Made by a program: the position numbers and the translations under genes. Source: Candidatus Vicinibacter proximus (lineage in GTDB: Bacteria > Bacteroidota > Bacteroidia > Chitinophagales > Saprospiraceae). From it: DNA of 64,000 nt. Below the pieces are notes generated by a model. It was not told the DNA's origin and ran no database searches. It was given only the letters and a program-made list of their open reading frames with translations. The DNA is taken from positions 2,108,001 through 2,172,000 of the forward strand of contig JADJOE010000003.1 in NCBI GenBank assembly GCA_016713905.1. Direction: 5' to 3'. Of this stretch, positions 53,894 to 63,873 are shown piece by piece. Position 1 is the stretch's first letter, and every line of letters starts with the position of its first letter.

Positions 53894-54121
53894 ATGAATT
53901 TTTTAACTTTATTATCCCCGGAACAAAAGTGGTTAAGTCAGGAAGACGCTATGGCCAAGACCGGTCTCAAGAGGACTACCCTCTACAAATTAAGAAATCT
54001 CCATAAAGTAAAATGGAGTCAGATAGGACGGAAAGTGTTCTATTTAAACAAAAGCCTGGATGAATTGCTAGATAATAATTCTAGTGAATTTGACTTTAAA
54101 ACAAAACATACCAATAAATAA
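53894..54121 (+). CDS. Excisionase-like helix-turn-helix protein
   Basis: 75 aa from the ATG at 53894; the longer frame from 53837 lacks support. The core WLSQEDAMAKTGLKRTTLYKL with SQIGRKVFYLNKSLDELL is the MerR/Xis-like DNA-binding fold of Bacteroidota mobile elements (HTH_17). It probably directs excision or regulates the island. It sits between the integrase pair and the primase-like gene, 79 bases before the latter. Confidence 0.8.
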   Translation: MNFLTLLSPEQKWLSQEDAMAKTGLKRTTLYKLRNLHKVKWSQIGRKVFYLNKSLDELLDNNSSEFDFKTKHTNK

Positions 54122-54199
54122 AACAATTAGTGATTGGGAGCAACTGGCTATTGCAACCCATAATCCACTAAAAAATAATTCAATTTTAAAATAAATTAT

Positions 54200-56515
54200 A
54201 TGATTAAAAATATTAAAATTTCTACCGTGAGTAGTCACGTAAAAATAGGTAATCCAATTACATTAGAAGAATATGTTAATGCAATAGTTGATGGTACTTT
54301 TAAAACCAAAATCGACCAACTAAGAATGAGTTCTAAAATGGGGAAGTTACAAGAGGTTGAGAATATAAAAAGAAATCTCCCAGCAATAACACCTCATGGA
54401 GTTTTCGAAACAAGATCTGGGAATATACCACCTGTTAAATACAGTCAGATTTTGGCAGTCGACATTGATCACCTAAGTGCGCAGAAGATAGATCCAATAC
54501 AATTCAAGAAACAACTTAGAAATAATCCACATGTGGTATGCGCTCATCTAAGCTGTTCAGGTGATGGCATGGTAATTTTTATAAAACACTCAGGGGATGT
54601 GATAGAACATCAGGAAGCGGTTGAACAAATATGTAATTATATTGAATACAATTTAAATGTTAAAGTAGATAAAAAAGTAAGTAAAGGCATTAATAATCAG
54701 AGATTCTGCTCATACGATCCCGACGCTATTGTCAATTGGAATGCTAAAGAATTTGAACTAATACCAAAGGCAGAAATTGAAGTGATAGAAGATCAAATTG
54801 AATACACAAACCAAAAGGAGGAATTCAAAAAAGGCAGTCGCAACAATTGGTTTTTCTTATTTGCATGTAACTGTAATAGATCTGGTGTTCCCAAAGAGGA
54901 TTTAAAAACATATGCAAGTCGGTACTTGCAACGTCCAGATTTTAATATGGCAGAAATAATACAAACAGTAAATTCAGCTTATAAAATTGAATTAATTGAT
55001 CACGATGGAGATGAATTAGATCATGATGCAATAGATCACCTAGAAGAAACGGCAAACGGCACTGACGGCACTGACGGCACTGACGGCAATGGAGTTAATC
55101 CTGGGCCATCAGGTACACCACCCTCAACAGGAAGGAGAAAACAAGTGCTTGACTTCAGACAAGCTCCAGTATTCCCGCCTCACTTGTACAAAAAACTCCC
55201 CAAACTTCTGCAAAACATTACTAATACAGGAGAAAACGATGTTGAAAAGGATCTTGCGTTGTTGACAGCATTAACAGGTATATCGAGTTTGTTCCCAAAT
55301 GTGATTCTGTTTTACGGCCATAACCATAGCCCCAACTTATTTACGATTATCGTGGCAAATGCAGGTGAAGGGAAGTCAAAGGTTAATAATGTTATTAAAA
55401 TACTCGATCCTCTGAATACCAAAATGGTTAAAGAATGTGGAATTAAAAAAGCAAAATATAAAAAACTTAAAAAGGCCTCCAAAGATAGTACAGACTGTGA
55501 TGAAACTCCAGAACAGCCAGATTGTAAAGGGTTAATGATTCCAGATGATATTACGCATGCCTCATTGCTTGATAAGCTTGCTTCCAATTCTACTTGGAAC
55601 TTGCTTTACAGCTCAGAAACAGATAGTGTGAATCGTACAATGGCCAACGAGCAATTCAACAAGTCTGACGTATTTCGAAAGTGCTTCCATCATGAACGAA
55701 TTAGCCATTCAAGGAGGGGGGATGATATAGAAATCCATATTGAAGAACCTAAACTGTCGATTCTGCTAACCGGCACCCCTGCATCATTACAGGGCTTGGT
55801 TAAAGGGGTTGAAGATGGGACTTCATCCAGGTTCATTTATTACGGGTTTGCTTCAGAAAAATTTGAATGGAAATCTCAACAATCGGAAGCAAAACACAAA
55901 TCTGATGAAGAGATAACAATTCTATCTGAAACTGTTATTGAAATTTTTGATTTTTTTAAAGATAGACCCATAGAATTTGATTTTACTAAATCCCAAACAA
56001 AGGAATTTGACGAGTATTTTAAAACAATAACTGACTCCCTTGACAACGAAAAGGATGGATTTTATTATGCAAGTATTAAGCGTCTTGCACTTACTTTTAA
56101 ACGCATCGCAGCCATTTTTACAGCAGTTGAGGCATTTGAAAATAAGGACTATAGTACCCAATTAACCTGCACCGACGATGCCTTTAGTGCTTGTAAAGAC
56201 ATTATTGGAACATTATTAGAACATGCAAAAATTGTTTATTCAAGTCTTGAAAACAGGCCTTATGAAGCAGTAATTGATCAAGCAGATAAAGTTTATCAAG
56301 CATTGCCAGACATTTTTAGCGCTCGGACTGGGTATGATACAATAAAAAAATCCATAGGATTATCAGAAAGGACCGTACGAAACTATTACAAAAAATTACT
56401 CAAAGATAATAGGTTGATAAAAACAGGAGACACCTATAAAAAAGTAAAAAATACCGTGGATGCCGCGGATGCCGCCGTTGCCATTGAAAATAATAATCTA
56501 TTAAATAACAATTAA
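54200..56515 (+). CDS. VirE-N / DUF3987 primase-helicase-like protein
   Basis: 771 aa. N-terminus: VirE-N/BT4734-like domain (about 1-190), with LAVDIDHLSAQKID and HLSCSGDGMVIF. A linker with GTDGTDGTDG follows near residue 288. Residues about 320-690 form a DUF3987 ATPase domain with the P-loop-like IIVANAGEGKSKV. The end is a winged-helix (ARTGYDTIKKSIGLSERTVRNYYKKLLKD in outline). This fusion is typical of mobile elements in Bacteroidota and likely helps their replication. A 104-aa gene follows after six bases. Confidence 0.85.
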   Translation: MIKNIKISTVSSHVKIGNPITLEEYVNAIVDGTFKTKIDQLRMSSKMGKLQEVENIKRNLPAITPHGVFETRSGNIPPVKYSQILAVDIDHLSAQKIDPIQFKKQLRNNPHVVCAHLSCSGDGMVIFIKHSGDVIEHQEAVEQICNYIEYNLNVKVDKKVSKGINNQRFCSYDPDAIVNWNAKEFELIPKAEIEVIEDQIEYTNQKEEFKKGSRNNWFFLFACNCNRSGVPKEDLKTYASRYLQRPDFNMAEIIQTVNSAYKIELIDHDGDELDHDAIDHLEETANGTDGTDGTDGNGVNPGPSGTPPSTGRRKQVLDFRQAPVFPPHLYKKLPKLLQNITNTGENDVEKDLALLTALTGISSLFPNVILFYGHNHSPNLFTIIVANAGEGKSKVNNVIKILDPLNTKMVKECGIKKAKYKKLKKASKDSTDCDETPEQPDCKGLMIPDDITHASLLDKLASNSTWNLLYSSETDSVNRTMANEQFNKSDVFRKCFHHERISHSRRGDDIEIHIEEPKLSILLTGTPASLQGLVKGVEDGTSSRFIYYGFASEKFEWKSQQSEAKHKSDEEITILSETVIEIFDFFKDRPIEFDFTKSQTKEFDEYFKTITDSLDNEKDGFYYASIKRLALTFKRIAAIFTAVEAFENKDYSTQLTCTDDAFSACKDIIGTLLEHAKIVYSSLENRPYEAVIDQADKVYQALPDIFSARTGYDTIKKSIGLSERTVRNYYKKLLKDNRLIKTGDTYKKVKNTVDAADAAVAIENNNLLNNN
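55056..55086 (+). repeat. 9-bp micro-repeat inside the primase gene
   Basis: GGCACTGAC-type units repeat about three times in frame, encoding GTDGTDGTDG in the interdomain linker. Such a repeat can change length by slippage without shifting frame. Confidence 0.7.
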
Positions 56516-56521
56516 AACAAA

Positions 56522-56836
56522 ATGAAAATGAAAAGAACTTTAAATAGCGGTGAAATAACAATTCGGGAATTTGCAAAACAAGTTGGGTCTACACCAAATA
56601 AAATTAGAGATTATTTAAGAGAAAAAGAAGTTATAGATATAAACAACTGGCCAGTTCCAGGATTTGAATATTGGTTTGATTTTACTCCCCGGTACAGAAA
56701 CGATTTGTCAGGTGATGGAGCAGCTATTATAAAAGAAATGATAAATGAAGATGGCATTGATTATGTCAACAATCGTAAAGTAAATAAAGCCAACCGGAAG
56801 GGAATAACGATGCTTTGGCAGATACCCTCCAAATAA
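56522..56836 (+). CDS. Small DNA-binding-like island protein
   Basis: 104 aa. The early part (ITIREFAKQVGSTPNKIRDYLREKEVID) looks like a helix-turn-helix of the MerR/excisionase kind, followed by a charged end. Its family is unknown to me. The start follows the primase stop by six bases, so it belongs to the same unit. Confidence 0.6.
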   Translation: MKMKRTLNSGEITIREFAKQVGSTPNKIRDYLREKEVIDINNWPVPGFEYWFDFTPRYRNDLSGDGAAIIKEMINEDGIDYVNNRKVNKANRKGITMLWQIPSK

Positions 56837-57010
56837 GTCCTTATTATTCCTTAAGGTTTATGAAAAATTATCGGATCATCCAAAGACTTGAAAATCAGTA
56901 TAATTTATTCATATTATTGTATTTAAATATTATACATATTATAAATTAATTAATGTTTATAATTTAGAGCTTTTGGCTTACTTTAAGCCCTTGAAACCAC
57001 CCATCACAAT

Positions 57011-59797
57011 ATGCCCAATCAAAATCCGGAACAAAAGGCAAGAGATCAGATTGATGCCCTCCTGACAGCCAGCGGTTGGTTTATCCAGGATTTTAATAGT
57101 ATAAATCTTGCTGCAGGTCTGGGCATTGCGATCCGTGAATACCAAACAGATGTTGGCCCTGCTGATTATGTCCTGTTTGTAGAAGGCAAGGCTGCAGGTG
57201 TGGTAGAAGCCAAGCGCGTGGAGGATGGTGGCAAAATGTCTGTGCATGAATCACAGGTCGAGGAGTATTCCAGGGCCAAATTGAAATACATCAACAACGA
57301 ACCCTTGCCCTTCATTTACCTCAGCACAGGTGAAATAAATCGTTTTGCGGATGCAAGAGACCCAAAGCCCAGATTCAGGGAAGTTTTCAGCTTTCATCGT
57401 CCTGAGACACTGGCCAGGTGGTTGCGCAAGGGAAAATCCCTGCGTAAAGCTCTTCATGAGGATCTGCCAGCCCTCATCACAGAAGGTCTCAGAGATTGTC
57501 AAATAGAGGCCATTACCAACCTGGAAAAATCTTTTGCATCTGCCAGGCCCAAGGCTTTGGTGCAGATGGCCACAGGCTCAGGAAAGACCTTTACGGCCAT
57601 TACCACAGTCTATCGTCTGCTCAAACATGCAAAAGCAGAAAAGGTCTTATTTCTGGTGGACACCAAAAACCTGGGTCAACAGGCTGAAGGGGAGTTTAGA
57701 AAATACCAGCCACAGGATGACAACCGCCTGTTTCCTGAATTGTATGGGCTCACCCGCCTGAACAGCTCTTACATCCCACAGGATAGCCAGGTGTATATCA
57801 GCACCATCCAGCGCTTATACAGCATCTTAAAAGGCTCTGAACTGGATGAATCAGCCGAAGAAGAAAATCCAGGTGAATACTCCTCTCAGGCCAAAGAACC
57901 CATGGCAGTGGTGTACAACGAAAAATTGCCTGTTGAGTTTTTTGATTTTATATTCATCGATGAATGCCACCGCAGCATCTACAACCTTTGGAAGCAGGTA
58001 TTGGACTATTTTGATGCCATGCAGGTGGGACTCACCGCCACCCCTGACAACAGAACCTTTGGATACTTCAATCAAAACATTGTATCAGACTATGGCTACG
58101 AGAAAGCGGTCATCGATGGAGTGCTGGTCCCTTACAATGTGTACACCATAGAAACCCAAATCACGCAAAAAGGAGCCAGCATCAAGATGGGTGAGATGGT
58201 GGATAAGCGCGAGCGTCTTACCCGCAAGAGATTCTGGGAGACAGTGGATGAGGACGTGGAGTACAGTGGCAAACAACTGGACAAAGACATTGTAAATCCC
58301 AGCACCATAAGGACCATCATAAGGGAAGTAAAAGACAAATTACCTCTGATGTTCCCTGACCGTTTTGACAGCAAGGGGGAGTTTGAAGTGCCAAAGATGC
58401 TCATTTTTGCAAAGACGGACAGCCATGCAGAGGACATCATAGAGATCGTCAGGGAGGAGTTTAACGAAGGCAATGATTTCTGCAAAAAGATCACCTATCA
58501 GAGCAAGGAAGATCCCAAGACCATCCTCTCCCAGTTTAGAAATGACTATTATCCACGCATCACAGTCACCGTGGATATGATAGCCACAGGTACGGACATA
58601 CGCCCCCTGGAGGTGCTTCTTTTTATGAGGGATGTGAAAAGCCGCAGTTACTACGAGCAAATGAAAGGTCGTGGTACACGCATCTGCTCATTGGAAGAAT
58701 TGAAAAACAAGGGTACGCCCAGTGCCAGGTTTTCCAAGGACCACTTTGTGATCATTGATGCCATAGGGGTGGAACAATCCCAAAAGACAGACAGCCGTCC
58801 TCTGGAAAAAGCTCCAGGAGTATCCCTCAAGGAAGTGCTGCAACGCATAGCAGTGGGAGATCGCTCTGAGGAAATGATGAGCACTCTGGCCAATCGCCTC
58901 TTGCGTCTGGATAAACAAATCAACGAGCATGAAAAACATGAATTCGAGCAAAAAGCCCAAGGTCGCAACATCCCTCAGGTAGTCAGGATGCTCCTGAATG
59001 CCCATGACCCTGATACCAAAGAAAACATCAAACAGGAGGTACACAGGGAAATGCGTGGACAGGCTCCTGCTGAGATAGAAAAGGAGGTTGAAAGAAGGAC
59101 TCATAAGGTATTGGAGGAAGCCATCCAGTGCTTCCACAATCCAGAATTGAGGGATTACCTGGTGGATGTCAGAAAAAAGTATGACCAGATCATCGATGTG
59201 GTGAACATGGACAGCCTGACTAAAAGTGGCTGGGAGAAAGACCAGAAAGCCCATGCAGAGGAGCTGGTCACACACTTCAGAAACTGGATAGAGGAACATA
59301 AAAATGAAATCACAGCCCTGCAGATATTCTACGACCAGCCTTACAGGCGCAGAGAGCTCACCTATCAGATGATCAGGGACCTGAGTGAGAAAATACTCCT
59401 GGAGCGTCCTACGCTCGCTCCAATGAAAGTTTGGAATGCCTATGCAGAACTGGAGAAAGCAGTGGGCTCTCCCAAAAATGAACTGGTAGCCCTGGTAGCC
59501 CTCATACGCAGGGTGGCAGGCATAGATGAGGCCCTAACCAGCTATGACAAAACAGTGGACCGCAACTTCCAGCAATGGCTGTTTAAAAAGCAGGCGGGCA
59601 CCCTGAAATTTACCAAGGAACAGATGGAATGGCTGCATATGCTCAAGGAGCAGATTGCCACCTCCATCCATATAGAGGCTGATGACCTGGACTACACCCC
59701 TTTTGACTCTAAGGGTGGCAAGGGCAAAATGTGGCAGCTCTTTGGCGCAGAGATGGAGACGATCATTGATGAATTAAATGAGGTACTTGCGGCATGA
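57011..59797 (+). CDS. hsdR: Type I restriction enzyme, motor/nuclease subunit R
   Basis: 928 aa. N-terminal nuclease: RDQIDALLTASGWFIQD, with Asp52 in VGPADYVLF and Glu66-x-Lys68 in VVEAKR. Helicase domain: Walker A MATGSGKTFTAI (186-197), DECH box Asp317-His320 in FIDECHRSIYN, and VDMIATGTDIRPLEVL with EQMKGRGTR (motif VI). The C-terminal helical region binds the M/S core. It cuts DNA far from the site after translocation. The base composition is visibly richer in GC than the flanks. It overlaps hsdS by four bases (ATGA). Confidence 0.95.
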   Translation: MPNQNPEQKARDQIDALLTASGWFIQDFNSINLAAGLGIAIREYQTDVGPADYVLFVEGKAAGVVEAKRVEDGGKMSVHESQVEEYSRAKLKYINNEPLPFIYLSTGEINRFADARDPKPRFREVFSFHRPETLARWLRKGKSLRKALHEDLPALITEGLRDCQIEAITNLEKSFASARPKALVQMATGSGKTFTAITTVYRLLKHAKAEKVLFLVDTKNLGQQAEGEFRKYQPQDDNRLFPELYGLTRLNSSYIPQDSQVYISTIQRLYSILKGSELDESAEEENPGEYSSQAKEPMAVVYNEKLPVEFFDFIFIDECHRSIYNLWKQVLDYFDAMQVGLTATPDNRTFGYFNQNIVSDYGYEKAVIDGVLVPYNVYTIETQITQKGASIKMGEMVDKRERLTRKRFWETVDEDVEYSGKQLDKDIVNPSTIRTIIREVKDKLPLMFPDRFDSKGEFEVPKMLIFAKTDSHAEDIIEIVREEFNEGNDFCKKITYQSKEDPKTILSQFRNDYYPRITVTVDMIATGTDIRPLEVLLFMRDVKSRSYYEQMKGRGTRICSLEELKNKGTPSARFSKDHFVIIDAIGVEQSQKTDSRPLEKAPGVSLKEVLQRIAVGDRSEEMMSTLANRLLRLDKQINEHEKHEFEQKAQGRNIPQVVRMLLNAHDPDTKENIKQEVHREMRGQAPAEIEKEVERRTHKVLEEAIQCFHNPELRDYLVDVRKKYDQIIDVVNMDSLTKSGWEKDQKAHAEELVTHFRNWIEEHKNEITALQIFYDQPYRRRELTYQMIRDLSEKILLERPTLAPMKVWNAYAELEKAVGSPKNELVALVALIRRVAGIDEALTSYDKTVDRNFQQWLFKKQAGTLKFTKEQMEWLHMLKEQIATSIHIEADDLDYTPFDSKGGKGKMWQLFGAEMETIIDELNEVLAA

Positions 59798-61110
59798 TGG
59801 AAATATCAATTAATCAAAATGGCTGGGCTATTGCAAGGCTTGAAGATATAGCAACGAGAATAACCAAGGGCGGAACACCAACAACCTACGGTTATTCCTT
59901 TCAAAAATCAGGTATAAATTTCATAAAAGTTGAAAATATTTCTGACGGTCGAGTAATTATTAAATCAATTACTGACTTTATAGGTCAAGATGCTCACGAT
60001 TTTCAATCAAAATCTCAATTAAGTGTTAATGATATTTTGTTCTCGATTGCAGGAACCATCGGTGAAACTTGTGTAATAAGACAAGAATATTTACCAGCAA
60101 ATACAAATCAAGCCCTAGCAATTATCAAAGGAACAGATGTAGCCATCATTCCCCAACTTTTACAATTACAACTTGAGACCTTTGTTGCAAAAGTAAAATT
60201 GAAGGCAAGAGGTGGAGCAATGAATAATGTTTCACTTGAAGACTTAAAAAATCTACTTGTTTACATCCCCCCCCTCGCTGAGCAGCACCGCATAGTGGCC
60301 AGGATAGAGGAGCTGTTCAGCAGTCTGGACAAAGGCATCGAGGCTCTTAAAACTGCGCAACAGCAGCTCAAGGTTTACAGGCAGGCAGTGTTGAAATATG
60401 CGTTTGAGGGTCGCCTGACTAACCCCAACCTCCAGGAAGGGGAATTGCCTGAGGGGTGGGTGGTGAAAACGTTTGGTGAATGCACTATTAATTATGATGG
60501 TAAAAGAGTTCCTCTAAGCAAGGAAGTTAGGTCAAAAAGAAAAGGAGATTATAGATACTATGGTGCAACTGAAATTGTTGATTATATTGATGATTTTCTA
60601 TTTGAAGGCGTATACCTGTTAATCGGGGAAGACGGCGCTAACCTTCTATCTAAATCTAAGCCTCTAGCACAAATAGTTGAAGGGCAGTTTTGGGTAAATA
60701 ATCATGCTCACATTGTACAAGCCAATACAAATATTTCAATAAAATATCTCTGTAACTTTTTTAATTCATTATATCTTGACCAATATGTTACTGGAACAGC
60801 TCAGCCTAAACTGACACAGACAAATATGAATAAAATTCCTGTGCTATTACCAGAGTCATTTGAAGAGCAAAACCAAATTGTCCAAGAAATTCAATCCCGC
60901 CTCTCCGTTTGCGACAAGATCGAAGAAAGCATAACGCAAAGCCTACAACAAGCTGAGGCCCTCAGGCAGAGCATCTTGAAAAAAGCATTTGAGGGTAAGC
61001 TGGTCCCTCAAGACCCTAGTGATGAGCCTGCGAGTGTTCTGCTGGAGAAGATTAAGGCAAATAAGGAAAAGATTAAACCGGAGAATGCAGTGAGAAAGAA
61101 AAAAGTCTAA
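59794..61110 (+). CDS. hsdS: Type I restriction specificity subunit S
   Basis: 438 aa. Two target-recognition domains (about 1-160 and 230-360), each followed by a conserved coiled-coil spacer: PPLAEQHRIVARIEELFSSL at about 160 and EEQNQIVQEIQSRLSVCDKI at about 355. Each recognition domain reads half of a bipartite DNA site. The recognition domains are AT-rich and the spacers GC-richer, as expected when they are exchanged by recombination. Overlaps hsdR by four bases and is followed after 43 bases by gene X. Confidence 0.92.
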   Translation: MMEISINQNGWAIARLEDIATRITKGGTPTTYGYSFQKSGINFIKVENISDGRVIIKSITDFIGQDAHDFQSKSQLSVNDILFSIAGTIGETCVIRQEYLPANTNQALAIIKGTDVAIIPQLLQLQLETFVAKVKLKARGGAMNNVSLEDLKNLLVYIPPLAEQHRIVARIEELFSSLDKGIEALKTAQQQLKVYRQAVLKYAFEGRLTNPNLQEGELPEGWVVKTFGECTINYDGKRVPLSKEVRSKRKGDYRYYGATEIVDYIDDFLFEGVYLLIGEDGANLLSKSKPLAQIVEGQFWVNNHAHIVQANTNISIKYLCNFFNSLYLDQYVTGTAQPKLTQTNMNKIPVLLPESFEEQNQIVQEIQSRLSVCDKIEESITQSLQQAEALRQSILKKAFEGKLVPQDPSDEPASVLLEKIKANKEKIKPENAVRKKKV

Positions 61111-61153
61111 GTGAAAAAATAATATTTGCAACCTTGAAATATTAATAAATTAA

Positions 61154-62206
61154 ATGGACAAAAAAAAGGTATTCACCAGGCTTACATCAAATGATAACAA
61201 TTGGGAGGTGCCATCTCCCCATAGGTGGAAAAAATCAAATCAGGGAAATAATAAAATTGCCTATGAAAATCAATATGGCTTTGGTCACGAAGAATGGTTG
61301 TTTCATCCCAGGTTTAATATAGGTGGCTATCAATATGGGTACATTCGGGGACTTGAAAAAGTCGGCGTCAATGAAAATAATTATGATGAAGTACACCTTT
61401 ACACTGTCCGAAAAGAAAATAGAAAAAATAACGTATACTATTTAGGCTATATTGAAAATGTAAGAATTATTAAAAATGATCCAGTCGAGAGAAATTTATT
61501 TTCAAGTATTGCCAGCAAATACGATAACGAGATAATTAGTGAAATAAAAGATGTAAATGGAGATATTACTGGATTCACTGAAAACCCAATAAAGGCTATT
61601 GTAAAATTTAAATTAAGTGACGTTCGTTTTTTAGATCAACCAATTTATCAGCCAAACTTTGATTTAAAGAAACACCCTCGTTTCCAACCCTATGAATTAA
61701 ATGGAGGTGTTGAATTATTTTTTCATGTGGATCCTGACATCTCCAATACTATTTTCACATCAGGCAAAGCAAGCCAACTCAGTGTCTATAATAGATCTGG
61801 CAACAGCATATCCAAAACCATTGTAAAGTTGCATTCTGAAATAATTGAAGCATTAGAAGATTATTTGAAACCTAATTTCAGTGTTGAAAAATATAATCTC
61901 GCAATTGAAACAATGAGATTTCATGGCAATATAGCTGACATGGTTACACTTGATTCAATGAATCAAATAAGCATCTATGAAGTCAAAACCTCTTCATCAG
62001 GTCGAAGAAATATCAGAGAAGCCATTAGTCAACTATTAGATTATGCTTCACACGCAGGAAAATATAGCATTTTAAAACTTGTAATCGTATCTCCGGTAAC
62101 GCTAAATAAGTCAGAGCAAATGTTTCTAGAAAGCTTACGAAATGTCATAAAGTATGAAATTTCATATCTGGCCTATAATGCATCTTCAACAATAAAATTT
62201 GAATAA
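61154..62206 (+). CDS. Nuclease-like gene inside the type I operon (gene X)
   Basis: 350 aa, AT-rich. The C-terminal third has the full PD-(D/E)XK/RecB-like pattern: Asp262 in GNIADMVTLD, then Glu276-Val-Lys278 in ISIYEVKTSSSG, then Gln293-x3-Tyr297 in AISQLLDYA. The N-terminal half (YENQYGFGHEEWLFHPRF and VYYLGYIENVRII) is a domain I do not recognise; a modified-base or DNA-end sensor of PUA/ASCH kind is a guess. Its stop (TAA) touches the hsdM ATG with no gap, and hsdS ends 43 bases before, so it is part of the operon. It is not a normal type I subunit. Confidence 0.75.
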   Translation: MDKKKVFTRLTSNDNNWEVPSPHRWKKSNQGNNKIAYENQYGFGHEEWLFHPRFNIGGYQYGYIRGLEKVGVNENNYDEVHLYTVRKENRKNNVYYLGYIENVRIIKNDPVERNLFSSIASKYDNEIISEIKDVNGDITGFTENPIKAIVKFKLSDVRFLDQPIYQPNFDLKKHPRFQPYELNGGVELFFHVDPDISNTIFTSGKASQLSVYNRSGNSISKTIVKLHSEIIEALEDYLKPNFSVEKYNLAIETMRFHGNIADMVTLDSMNQISIYEVKTSSSGRRNIREAISQLLDYASHAGKYSILKLVIVSPVTLNKSEQMFLESLRNVIKYEISYLAYNASSTIKFE

Positions 62207-63712
62207 ATGAGCACAGAGCAAAATAACACTTCCAGCATCATATCGAAGGTATGGAGCTTTGCCACTGTCCTGAGGGATGATGGCGTAGGATACGGAGACT
62301 ACCTGGAGCAACTGACCTATCTGCTTTTTTTAAAAATGGCAGATGAGTTCAGCAAGCCTCCCTACAACAGGGATCTGAAAATCCCGCCTAAATGCAACTG
62401 GCAAAATCTGACCGACAAAAAGGGGGCTGAGCTGTTTGATCATTACGTGCATACCCTGCATGAGCTGTCCAATGCCAAGGGATTTTTAGGTCAGATTTTC
62501 ACCAAGAGCCAAAACAAGATCAACGACCCCTCCAAGCTGGCAAGGCTCATAGCCATGATTGACTATGAAAACTGGAGCACCATGGGTGCTGACCTCAAGG
62601 GCAAGATCTACGAAGGGCTGCTGGAGAAAAATGCTGAAGACACCAAAAGTGGTGCAGGGCAATATTTCACACCTAGGGCACTCATCAGAGCCATGGTGGT
62701 CTGCGTAAGGCCTGAGCCTACGAAAACCATAGCGGACCCTGCTTGTGGCACAGGAGGGTTCTTTCTGGCTGCCTATGACTTTATAGCTGATCCCAAAAAC
62801 TACAGTCTCGACAAGAAGCAAAAGGAGTTTCTGAAGCTGAAGACCTTTTATGGCAATGAAATAGTGGCCAATACCCGCAGGATGGCCCTGATGAATCTTT
62901 TCCTGCACAACATTGGTGATTTTGAAAGCGACACCTTCATATCCCCTGCAGATGCTCTGATATCAGACAATGGACTGCGGGTGGACTATGTGCTGGCCAA
63001 TCCTCCCTTTGGCAAAAAGAGTAGCATGACCTTTACCAATGAGGAGGGAGAGCAGGATTCTGAAGACCTCACGTACAACCGTCAGGACTTTTATGTGACC
63101 ACCAGCAACAAACAGCTCAATTTTGTACAACACATCAAAACCATGCTGAAAAGCGATGGAAAGGCTGCTGTGGTATTGCCAGACAACGTATTATTTGAAG
63201 GGGGCGCAGGTGAGACCATCCGCAAAAAATTACTGGAGGGAACCAACCTGCATACCATCTTACGCCTGCCGACTGGAATTTTCTATAAACAAGGAGTAAA
63301 AGCCAATGTGCTGTTCTTTGATAACAAGCCTACCTCCAAAACTGCCTGGACCAGGGAGGTATGGTTTTATGATTTCAGGACCAACATACACTTCACCCTC
63401 AAAAAGAATCCCCTCAAGTTTGAAGACCTTGCAGATTTTATAAAATGCTACAACACTGAAAATATCCACAAGCGCAAGGAGACCTTTGATCCAGATAAAA
63501 ACACTGAAGGACGCTGGCGAAAATTCAGCTACGAGGAGATTATTACCAGGGATAAGACAAGCCTGGATATCACCTGGATCAAGGATAAAAGCCTCACTGA
63601 CTTGGACAATCTGCCAGACCCTGATGTTTTGGCTGAAGAGATCATCGAAAATCTGGAAGCCAGTATTATAAGCCTAAAAGAGTTGTCAGCAGTTTTAAAA
63701 ACCGGTGCTTAG
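62207..63712 (+). CDS. hsdM: Type I DNA adenine methyltransferase subunit M
   Basis: 501 aa. N-terminal HsdM helical domain (SIISKVWSFATVLRDDGVGYGDYLEQL in outline). The methyltransferase core has GQYFTPRALIRAMV, the AdoMet site DPACGTGGFF at residues 177-186 and the catalytic NPPF at 265-268. It methylates adenine in the site chosen by HsdS and forms the M2S core. ATG 62207 follows gene X directly. Composition resembles hsdR and differs from gene X. Confidence 0.95.
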   Translation: MSTEQNNTSSIISKVWSFATVLRDDGVGYGDYLEQLTYLLFLKMADEFSKPPYNRDLKIPPKCNWQNLTDKKGAELFDHYVHTLHELSNAKGFLGQIFTKSQNKINDPSKLARLIAMIDYENWSTMGADLKGKIYEGLLEKNAEDTKSGAGQYFTPRALIRAMVVCVRPEPTKTIADPACGTGGFFLAAYDFIADPKNYSLDKKQKEFLKLKTFYGNEIVANTRRMALMNLFLHNIGDFESDTFISPADALISDNGLRVDYVLANPPFGKKSSMTFTNEEGEQDSEDLTYNRQDFYVTTSNKQLNFVQHIKTMLKSDGKAAVVLPDNVLFEGGAGETIRKKLLEGTNLHTILRLPTGIFYKQGVKANVLFFDNKPTSKTAWTREVWFYDFRTNIHFTLKKNPLKFEDLADFIKCYNTENIHKRKETFDPDKNTEGRWRKFSYEEIITRDKTSLDITWIKDKSLTDLDNLPDPDVLAEEIIENLEASIISLKELSAVLKTGA

Positions 63713-63873
63713 AGACTTGTTTTTTTGTTATATAATTGTTAATCTTTCATTTATTACATCGTTTTATTTTTCCCTAGGATATTTATTGTTGTATGACCAT
63801 ATACAAATTGGAAAACCCATCTTGAAAAATTAAATTAAAATTAATTATTCGACAATTAAATTAGTATACTCTT

